A DNA stretch of 64,000 bases. Source: Metridium senile. Lineage: Eukaryota > Cnidaria > Anthozoa > Actiniaria > Metridiidae. The stretch covers positions 5,625,067 to 5,689,066 of the forward strand of contig OX459099.1 in the NCBI GenBank assembly GCA_949775045.1, in the 5' to 3' direction. This document shows positions 44,688 through 64,000 of the stretch, piece after piece. The notes beneath the pieces are model-generated. The model saw only the letters and a program-made list of their open reading frames with translations. It was not told the origin of the DNA and did no database searches. Both the position numbers and the translations under genes were made by a program. Numbering within the stretch: position 1 is the first letter of the stretch; every line of letters starts with the position of its first letter.

Positions 44688-44885
44688 TCATGGTTCTAGT
44701 GCTTTCGCTCTAGTGAAATAGTTTTTCTTAAAAATTGCAAAAGAAGCTGAAGATTTAATGCATGAGTTCGGTAAAAAATTCCATTCTTTTAAAAACAAAT
44801 AATTAGATCTTGATTGTCCCCAGTTAGTCTTGGCAAAAGGCAGAGCTATATCTGATTTATTCCTAGTATTATAATAACTCAATGA
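44688..44885 (-). pseudogene. LINE 3' remnant
   Basis: Minus strand encodes YYNTRNKSDIALPFAKTNWG then EWNFLPNSC and SSASFAIFKKNY. This is the typical end of LINE ORF2 proteins (YNTRxK...WN-LP...FKK). Only the last 60 or so residues remain. Confidence 0.7.
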
Positions 44886-45137
44886 TTCTCACATCCTGCA
44901 TCGCTTACACCTTTGAACTACGATTCACTCAATATTGTACACTTAAAGTCATCAACTAGTTCCGGATCTTATCATCTTTATCTTTGGTCAGTAAATGGAA
45001 AACACTTGAAGCTGGTACGCTCTGATGTACATTAATGTTTTCGTTCGTTATTGGTGTTAGTATGACTCTGACAACAGAACTTTTCTTTTGCGCGTTTAAC
45101 CGAGACAGGTGCATGCAGCTTTTTTTTCTGAACACTT

Positions 45138-46034
45138 AGGCCCGGGCAAACGGTTTCAACATTTGCTTCAACATCCGTTCGATTTTGATGAATGGCAATG
45201 TGATTTTGAACATTTGATATTTCCAAGTAGAAACCCGCTTTTAAAAACAATTAAACATCCAGAGAAGCCTTTCACAGCACAATATGATTATATATACTCA
45301 GACGACTTATAACCAGCGACAAAATAATATATATCATTCAAAGAGTTGTCGAGGCTCTACTGTTCGCTCGATTTTGAATGAGAGCCTTGAAGAGAATGAC
45401 CGAGAGATTACAGCGATAACAATCAGAAATCTTGAAAAGTACAGTAGTTTTTTTTCCACGCATAGTCATGTATTACACATCAAAATGTCCGTAAAAGAAT
45501 GGTGTTTTCGAATCCATGGCTACTTTTTTGAAAGGGTTTGTTTAATTCTAAATATAGCCAATATTGTAACTTGACATGAGAATAGTCGCACAATCTCTCT
45601 TGTAAAAGTGCTCAAACCGTTAACTTTCGACCCCCAAAAGTACGTGTACTTTTTGAACGGAAAGTAGATCAAAATCATTTGATAAGGTCCACAAAAGATT
45701 GAGGTAGCTGTATCCATGGCTACCTTTTTTACTTTTCTGCAAATATTTTGAGAAAAGATCGAAAAACCACGATTTTGTGGCCTTATTTCTACCATTTTGA
45801 CTAGGCGCATTGAAGCGTGACGTATAGCGGGTTTATAGCTGACCAAATGTTAACACGTCTTTTCCGATGACGCTTTTAAACTCTTTCAAAATCAATTCAA
45901 CATCGATTCAACACGTTTCAACAATGTTGAAAGAGTTTAAAAGCGTTTTTAAACTTTTAAATATTAAAAAACATTGCCATTAAACAAAATCGAACGGATG
46001 TTGAAGCAAATGTTGAAACCGTTTGCCCGGGCCT
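45138..46034. mobile_element. TIR element of ~0.9 kb
   Basis: About 60-bp terminal inverted repeats starting AGGCCCGGGCAAACGGTTTC with TTGCTTCAACATCCGTTCGA. The interior has no transposase frame. A second inverted pair near 45880-45935 involves TTCAACA/TGTTGAA blocks. Confidence 0.8.
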
Positions 46035-46184
46035 GTACCCCGCGTTATTCAAGATCTGAAATTAGATGAAAGGAATTATGAGTGAAAATCTAAACACAAC
46101 TTATCGAGTACCGGTGCTTGCAATTATCATTCGCATCGGGCATTGTTGATGGTTTTTTTTGGTATACGTTCATAACTGAACATG

Positions 46185-46505
46185 ATTAATCATAACTATT
46201 ACAATTTCCTCGAATCTGATTGGTTGACAGACTGCTCTATTTTCCACTAATCAATCTTGTTTTTGTAATCGGACAGTGTAATCGGATAGTTGTCTGTAAT
46301 TGGACAGTTGTTATTGGACAGTTTTATGAGCCAATGATTTTACTGCTTTCAGATTAATCCACTAATCACTGAATTGATACAAATCACTATAGCAACGAAA
46401 ATTCTTCTCACAAAATTAGTTTTTTTCAAAAATGGAGGTTTTTTTCATTTTTCATTTTTTCAACCCCATACATTTTTCTCTGAAATTGTAATAGTTATGA
46501 TTAAT
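46185..46505. mobile_element. MITE with perfect 24-bp TIRs
   Basis: ATTAATCATAACTATTACAA plus TTTC at one end and the exact complement at the other, 321 bp overall. Flanked on the right by a separate palindromic stretch with CCAATT/AATTGG pairs (46525-46640). Confidence 0.85.
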
Positions 46506-46863
46506 TGGTAATCAAACTTTGTGTCGTCCAATTCTGTCTGTTATCATACTCGTGATAAACAAATCGGACTCCCGCTACGCGGTCGTCCGATTTTGTAATC
46601 ACTTGTATGATTACAGACCGAATTGGACTCCACTCAGTCCAATTACCATCATTTATCGAATGATATGTTCGTACGATATTCACCGTCAAACACGTTACTT
46701 GTAGTCTAGTAGCAAATTCAGATTTGTGACACCCAAAGCGCGCTCGTTACCAAATCGCCAATTTGAAACCTAAATGTACGACGAGCTTCCCCATGCCCTT
46801 TCCAGATCCATTGACCAGGAAAAAGTACTATTTAATGTTGGGTGGGTTTATAGTGCCCGTACT

Positions 46864-47799
46864 TTAGCTTTTAGTTCTCTTTAAACCGACGAGTTTTAAA
46901 GTAACGCGGCGAAAAGCTTGTCGTAAGTCTGTTATTCTCAACAAAAACACGACAGGATTAATAGCAGAGTTGATGAAGATGAGAGTGGCAGACATGTATA
47001 GCTTAGGTAGAAAGGAATAATGGAAATCATTGATTCCAATCATAAAAGACACTACGAAATGAGCTAAATAACAGCAAATAAATACACCGTAAATAACAGC
47101 TGCAGTTAGAGAACTTTTGATCAACTTTCCTAAATGTGATGACTTCTTGTCGTTGCACACATTAGAAACTTGTTGATGAATTCGCCGTTTGTGAGCTCTC
47201 ACATTCCTGTAAATCAAACCGTAACAAAAAGATGTGACAGATAAACAAACTAACAGACAGACGACAACTCCAAAGTTATAGAACTCGTAACCGAACGGAA
47301 TCCAGCTTAACGATCCTGCCAGGACGCCAAACCAGCAGACTGTACATAAAATAAGCAATCTGGAAGAGGTGACTATTGCAGGATACCTTAGATGTAGTGA
47401 AAGAGCAAGATATCGATCAACACTCGACATTGCCATACTCATCATAGAAACACCACCAAATAATGTCGATGTGATGCCATATCCTATAGCAATACCACAT
47501 GAAAGACGATGACTAGAGCTTGGATAGATGTACGATAGTGTAATGTGTGTTATGAAAAAGGGTTGTGCCATCATTCCCACAACCAAGTCAGAGAGAGCGA
47601 TATTACCAGTCAAAACCATGCTGGGGACTGACTTCAGTGATGTAGTCTTGCATATCGATAAAATTATCAAAAAGTTTAAAGAAACAGTCGGTAAAATACT
47701 GACAGCGTTGAACACCATCATCACCGAGAACAGACCAGTGGACATGTTTCGAGGTTTGATCCATTCGTCAAAATGGTAGCATGTTGTGTTGGCAGCCAT
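46864..47799 (-). CDS. Class A GPCR paralogue C, 311 residues
   Basis: ATG at 47799; the GTG codon just upstream is not taken. Single exon. N-glycosylation sites NTT (4-6) and NMS (18-20). D71 in LSDLVVG, DRY at 128-130 in DRYLALSLHLRYP, NPVVF at 281-285. TM6 reads ICCYLAHF, so the usual proline of the CWxP position is Ala (246), unlike GPCR B (CYLP). The C-tail is short and basic. Strong paralogue of GPCR B in sequence and length; the ligand is unknown. Its N-terminus MAANTT corresponds to the leader short ORFs of GPCRs B and D. Confidence 0.88.
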   Translation of the reverse strand: MAANTTCYHFDEWIKPRNMSTGLFSVMMVFNAVSILPTVSLNFLIILSICKTTSLKSVPSMVLTGNIALSDLVVGMMAQPFFITHITLSYIYPSSSHRLSCGIAIGYGITSTLFGGVSMMSMAMSSVDRYLALSLHLRYPAIVTSSRLLILCTVCWFGVLAGSLSWIPFGYEFYNFGVVVCLLVCLSVTSFCYGLIYRNVRAHKRRIHQQVSNVCNDKKSSHLGKLIKSSLTAAVIYGVFICCYLAHFVVSFMIGINDFHYSFLPKLYMSATLIFINSAINPVVFLLRITDLRQAFRRVTLKLVGLKRTKS

Positions 47800-48869
47800 C
47801 ACATTGTTTTACTATGTTCAAAAAAACTCACAGTAAATCGGCATCAAATCACGATTATGTAGTCCAGGTTATCTGTTGCTCCGTTCAGAAATCAGTTATC
47901 ATCAGATATTCAAACCTCAAGTGCAAGTACGTTGAGCAACCAGTTTTGCATACCCGGCTCAGTATCACCAGTTTTTCTCATCGTGTTAAGTGCTCTTGAG
48001 AGTAATTTACGCTATCTATATGCCTCCTTCTTAGCACAGCCCTATCATAGGACAATCCAAAGATCATCCATTCAGATTATGACATCTTGTGTCATTGTTG
48101 TGTTAATGTTTTGGTTGTCAGTGTCAATGTTTGGACGGCCAGATGCTGTTTTATCCTACTGATTATAGTGGCTTAGAACCATAACGATTTACTTCCCATC
48201 CACAGAAAGATTATATTCTAGAGCAGGTAATTACTTTGAAATTATCAATAGAGCAACGGTTCTATTTGACAGAACGAAGTAAAGATACTACAAACATAGC
48301 AGGTGCATACTTAGGTTACAGCTAGTTTAACGCATCGGCTGAATATTTTAAGATATTTTGATTTTTTTTTGTTCGTTTGTTGTTGTTTTTGTTTTGTTTA
48401 TTTGTTTGTTCGTCGGTCTGTTTTTTTTATTTGTTGTTGCTTTTTGTTTGTTTTCTCGTTGCGATAAAAAAGAACTGGTTGGTTATATATATATATATAT
48501 ATATTTTTTTGTCAGTTTATATACTTTATATATTTATTTACAAGATTGGCTACACTACGTTAGGCAGGTGTTAAAGAGACTGCTTAAGGTAGTGCTGGTA
48601 TCGGTTCTTTATTGAAGACAATTCCTTAGTTGTTAGCTTGTGATTCTGGTTGTGATCGGTGTAAGTTAGAAGGCAGTGTGGCCTGTATTTATACTAAACT
48701 ATACAATGCAACTTCGTAATCGACATTCGATATATCTGTCAATTATCTTAGGTTATTTCAATATTTTCCTCTAGATCACTTCCTATGCTGTCACCGGGCT
48801 TCCTGTGTTTACAAGTCGCGGGAGAATAAGACGAGCGAAAGAAAAGAAACCACAGGTATCCCACAAAGA

Positions 48870-48872
48870 TAT
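48870..48872 (-). other. Immediate 3' side of GPCR D
   Basis: The stop codon of GPCR D falls at 48875-48873. No further tail coding is present to the left. Confidence 0.3.
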
Positions 48873-49784
48873 CTAGGGGGCTACTGCTGACCAGTAATAA
48901 CTCGCCGTTTGTCTAATTGCGGCGCGTAGTTCTCCATGCCTCATGCATATAACCAGAGGATTGAAGAAAGAATTGAGAAAAAGGAAACAAGCGCTTATAG
49001 TCCACAATTGTAAACTAGCTAACGAAACTCCATGTGTTGCTAGTACGAGCAAACAGAGAAAGTACGGTGTTAAAAAACCCAACTGACTACATGTAACGTA
49101 CAAGAGATTTAACACTGATTTACGATAGCGCGTTAAGTTAGGAAAGACACTGACCGATGAAATAGTTTCTTGACTTGCTATCTGGTTGTGATGATGACGA
49201 ATTATAGTGTAGATTTTATAATAACAAAAAACAATGACGACCAAAGACAAAGCGATCACTGCTCCTATAGTTATGTAATAGACATTTCCTCCAGCCAACA
49301 GCAAAATGATTTGAGAAGACGAAATGATCCATATCAGAATACATAATTTGACAACTCGGCCGTTAGTCACAAGCGACGGGTAACGAAGGTGCAGTATCAA
49401 CGCAAGGTAACGATCAACTGTTGCGACAATAACACTAAAGTAACTACCACCGTTGAATATACTGCATAAGATATACCCACTTAAAGTCACATAGCATATC
49501 ACATCGTTGTCATGGTGATATAGCTCCAAGTACTTCCACGCAACGCCTGACGGGATAGCAATGAACGCGACTCCTAGATTAGCAGCTGCAAGATTACACA
49601 TCAAGATATTCGACGGAGTATGAAGGTTTGCTGTTCGTATAATAGCCGTTAGTATAAGCACGTTAAGTAAAGCTATTGGTATTATGGACAGACAGATAAC
49701 TACAATAAGCACCAACGTGAACTGATACATGTCTTGGGCTAGATAAAACCAGTCGGTAAACTGTTGACAAGTGTAATTAGACAT
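48873..49784 (-). CDS. Class A GPCR paralogue D, 303 residues
   Basis: Single exon, ATG at 49784. NYT glycosylation site at 3-5. TM3 ends DRYLALILHLRYP (DRY at 124-126). Divergent from B and C: the TM2 sodium-site Asp is Asn (N69 in LAAANLGV), TM6 lacks the CYLP block (LGFLTPYF), and TM7 is FFNPLVI (275-279), with Ile at the NPxxY Tyr position. All seven hydrophobic segments remain and the frame is intact, so it is a diverged gene rather than a pseudogene. Confidence 0.85.
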   Translation of the reverse strand: MSNYTCQQFTDWFYLAQDMYQFTLVLIVVICLSIIPIALLNVLILTAIIRTANLHTPSNILMCNLAAANLGVAFIAIPSGVAWKYLELYHHDNDVICYVTLSGYILCSIFNGGSYFSVIVATVDRYLALILHLRYPSLVTNGRVVKLCILIWIISSSQIILLLAGGNVYYITIGAVIALSLVVIVFCYYKIYTIIRHHHNQIASQETISSVSVFPNLTRYRKSVLNLLYVTCSQLGFLTPYFLCLLVLATHGVSLASLQLWTISACFLFLNSFFNPLVICMRHGELRAAIRQTASYYWSAVAP

Positions 49785-49796
49785 GAGTTTCTCTCC

Positions 49797-49919
49797 TTAA
49801 AAAACATACAGTTCCGTTTTTGTTAACCACTTTAGAACAATCTGTTCAAGATCGATGACATGCTTTGTAGTTCCACTCAAAGTGTTGTTTAGTCCATTCA
49901 ATGTGATATTGGCAGCCAT
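49797..49919 (-). promoter_or_regulatory. Conserved upstream ORF of GPCR D
   Basis: ATG at 49919 opens a 40-residue frame, MAANITLNGLNNTLSGTT and onward, that stops 12 bases before the receptor ATG. The block ATGGCTGCCAATATCACATT matches the GPCR B leader. Confidence 0.45.
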
Positions 49920-50020
49920 TTAAAAGTAAGACATGCAATTCTATGTATATATATTTGTCCAAAACGTTTCTGCTGACAAGTCTTGTTGTTCGGTTAACCG
50001 TTGTTGTTGTAATGTGGATT

Positions 50021-50029
50021 CTTATATAG
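50021..50029 (-). promoter_or_regulatory. TATA box of GPCR D
   Basis: CTATATAAG about 100 bases before the leader ATG, aligned with the same element of GPCR B. Both have TTACAACAA just downstream. Confidence 0.5.
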
Positions 50030-50039
50030 TGCTTACATA

Positions 50040-52030
50040 GCGGATTTCACATCCGTCCCGATTCCGCCACCGTTATAGTAAAATGTATACATACAGCTAT
50101 TTGAAGAACGCTTTTGAGTTTTGCAGCGACGTAGCTCTAAATGATGACGAATTAGTAGTAGTTTGAAATATACGTTTGATGAAACCAGTTTTAGATGGAT
50201 GTGTTGTTCGCTATCGAATTGTTAACTTTAGTGAATCAGGTACACAATCTATACAAAGTTATTAGACGCTTGGTGCAATGTCAATTTGCCCAAAGCGCCA
50301 GCCAATCACCATCAAGAATTTTCATCTGTTTTTGAAAACAGGTGATTTTAAATGCCAGTAATTATAATGCAACACTATGGATGTTGCGACATTTCGCTTC
50401 GTGTGTATCGCTTCCATTTGTCGCTGTAGTCGTACTAGCATGCGTAAACAGACCTTTATAAGCGCTCGAAACGTCTCCCTCTTTCGAGCGCTTAGTTACG
50501 ACGAATTCAAACCAGATTGTATTTGTGCGACTTGTTACAGAGGCAAATATTTTTGTTGCGGGCACAAAGTTCTCATTCACATGAATTAATGAAATACCAA
50601 GTCCATTTGACAAGTTGTAGTGGCTTGTCGCCTAGTGTTTACCGACCTTTAAGGTTATTTTCATTCTAAATGCAAATGGCGCAAATCAATAGGTAATTTT
50701 AACGAAACTACTGCGTCACAAACACAAATTGCTACTGTGTAGTGCACTAGTCAAATAAAACTGTTAAAGCCCCCGCTATTGTGGCCCCGCTATTTTGGTC
50801 TAGAAGTAAATAACAAAACAAACAGTTTCCAGGCCCTTACATATTTAAACGAGCGTTAAAATCCCCGCTCGCTGCCCCGCTGCGAAGACAATTAGTTAAA
50901 ATCACGACTCCCCGGTGCAATCATGCTGTAAAAGCACGTTAAAAACGCGTTCAGTGCCCCGCTAGTCCCGGGGGTTCAATTGACTAGTGCATAATATATA
51001 TAGTTTAATTTCCCCTCGCCCAGGCAGAAGTTGTCAAACTAATAAACAATTATTGGATGAGGTTTTTGTGATATCAACAATAATTAAGGTTGAGGTAAGG
51101 CAAGTGTCAGCAGCCGAGACCGGACGTCGATTAGGAGTGATTATTCTAGATATCAAAAAACCGAGTTTTTCTATACATTGTTTCTTTTATTTTTAATAAT
51201 ATTCATTTAACAATACAAAACAAAAGAGTTATCCCGGCTAGCAGGGACAACTCGCTTTAATATAAACAGCCCCTAAATACAAATATGGTAATACAATACG
51301 AAAAGGAGAAAAGGAAAAGAAATTACAAAGATTTGAAGTGGCATTTTAATGCCGTTTTAGAGAAATTTAACAAACAACGTTCTTCCCCGTCGAACGCAAG
51401 TTTCTTTAGCAAGACAACAACGAAAGTGGACAATAAGTTGATAATTTGGCGAATAATGCATTGTAAGCGCAACCTACAGAACAGCGAAAAATAATTAGCT
51501 ATAGCCAACTCGAATCTGTAGGTTGATTGATTGTGAAAATGATCATACTCTTAGCCAATCAACAGTGAATATAATATTTACAATAATATTAAAAAAACTG
51601 ACTAAAAAGAACATTCTTTTTAATGCATAAAAATAATAATTGAGAAGTAAAAAAGGGAGTTATTTATAATGAATATTTTTTTCTGTAGTTGTTTTTCCTT
51701 TTCCTGCTGAATACCGACTTCATGTCCATAAACGTGTTATTAAAAATAATGAAACTATAACTGAAACGAAAGTTGCATTCAATAGCATTGTGTTAAATAG
51801 TATTTCAAAATACATAAGTATATAAGTACAAACATTATAAGCGTGAAAAACTTATCACTATTTAGAACTAAATAGTGCTAATTAAACTATAGAAAACAAT
51901 AGAATTAGCATAAAATATCACTATTTAGTACTATTTATGTTTCACACTTTTAATGTTTTTACTCTATCTAACTTTGACTACGGAGGATCACTTCTGTTTT
52001 TTAAGTTCTCAACACATGTATTCAAATATA
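50040..52030. other. Gene-free spacer
   Basis: A few short open frames without splice sites or domain features. Nothing recognised as a gene or RNA. Confidence 0.4.
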
Positions 52031-52034
52031 AGTA

Positions 52035-52230
52035 ATATAATGAAATTTGTTATATCGTAAAAATGTTGACTTAACTTTATTGACGTTTCGAGCTTCGTCG
52101 GAGTAACAATAAAGCTCGAAACGTCGGTTTAAGTCAACTTTTTTTACGGTGTTTTCACAAGTTTCATTATATTACCTATCGTTTATATCAAACACCTACG
52201 CAGCACTAGTATACTCGCTAGTATTCATAT
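52035..52230. repeat. Dispersed palindrome-headed repeat, copy 4
   Basis: Most complete copy: GACGTTTCGAGCTTCGTCGG and the inverse GCTCGAAACGTC form a hairpin, then TTCATTATATTACCTATCG, and an ACTAGTATACTCGCTAGT end. Confidence 0.7.
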
Positions 52231-52580
52231 GTGTTCAAATATAAACAATGTACAAACTATTATATGATCTCTTTACAAATGATGTTTATATATGTGAAAT
52301 CAAGTCATTCAGATAGTCGAAAAGCAATACGCTTGAACAAACAAAATTCATTTTCAGGTTGGTTGTCTGTGATTTTTGAGGAAATTCCCGACATCCTTTG
52401 CAGTCTGGGAGCCAAGCTGGCTGTATCTTAGCAACGGTTTTGTTCTTATTAACAAATATTCATCGAAATTTGCCCTTCAATCTCCAGACGCCTTCCTTAA
52501 TACTATCCCTTTTAACATTGCACGAAATTCTCGACATCCTTTGCAGTATTGGAGCCGAGCTGGCTGTATCTTAGCAACGG

Positions 52581-63946
<11,366 letters not shown>

Positions 63947-64000
63947 CTATAGAATTAACAGTTATATAGAACAGTTACTGGACAAACTATTAGTACTAGT

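Noticed and set aside
47932..48162. 76-residue plus-strand frame with hydrophobic stretch
   Set aside because: Isolated, without homologous features; lies in the likely promoter region of GPCR C.

Overview
The window is AT-rich animal nuclear DNA. It has spliced genes with GT/AG introns, single-exon class A GPCRs, tRNA-derived SINE sequence, LINE fragments and many short inverted-repeat elements (MITEs). Three neighbouring receptors carry a DRYLAL-x-x-HLRY signature that I associate with expanded anthozoan GPCR families. Together with the repeat types this suggests an anthozoan cnidarian. That placement is inference; no ribosomal or mitochondrial marker is present. Every recognised multi-exon gene lies on the minus strand.

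Layout, left to right. (1) 2182-10034: first four coding exons of a transmembrane protein kinase resembling the lemur tyrosine kinase (LMTK/AATYK) family. The gene runs off the left edge after its glycine-rich loop. (2) 10035-13800: no recognised gene, with a GA-rich minisatellite at 11570-12350. (3) 13807-14340, plus strand: a single-exon secreted, very lysine-rich protein. (4) 14645-19815: no gene, but many hairpin elements and a roughly 1.6 kb fold-back. (5) 19815-26357: a complete eight-exon LUC7L3-like splicing factor of 418 codons. (6) 28149-29300: an intronless calcium-activated nucleotidase (CANT1). (7) 31557-32594: an orphan GPCR whose last codons lie in a minisatellite. (8) 32600-40600: repeats, including a decayed LINE and a SINE nested in an older element. 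(9) 40678-49784: three GPCR paralogues in one orientation. (10) 52581 to the right edge: 14 exons of a CSB/ERCC6-type SNF2 ATPase, from before helicase motif II through the C-terminal ubiquitin-binding region, with introns filled by microsatellites. The N-terminus and Walker A lie beyond the right edge.

The genes do not form a pathway: signalling receptors, a splicing factor, a Golgi/ER nucleotidase and a transcription-coupled repair ATPase are simply neighbours. The most notable observations are a partial tandem copy of the CSB terminal coding segment just past its stop, a 27-bp minisatellite encoding DVTPRxPSH repeats inside CSB, a GPCR C-terminus made from minisatellite sequence, a conserved short leader reading frame upstream of two GPCR paralogues, and candidate cassette or poison exons in the LUC7L3 RS-domain intron. 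Exon joins were worked out by hand: splice dinucleotides and reading phases agree across every join reported, but no transcript evidence was available.
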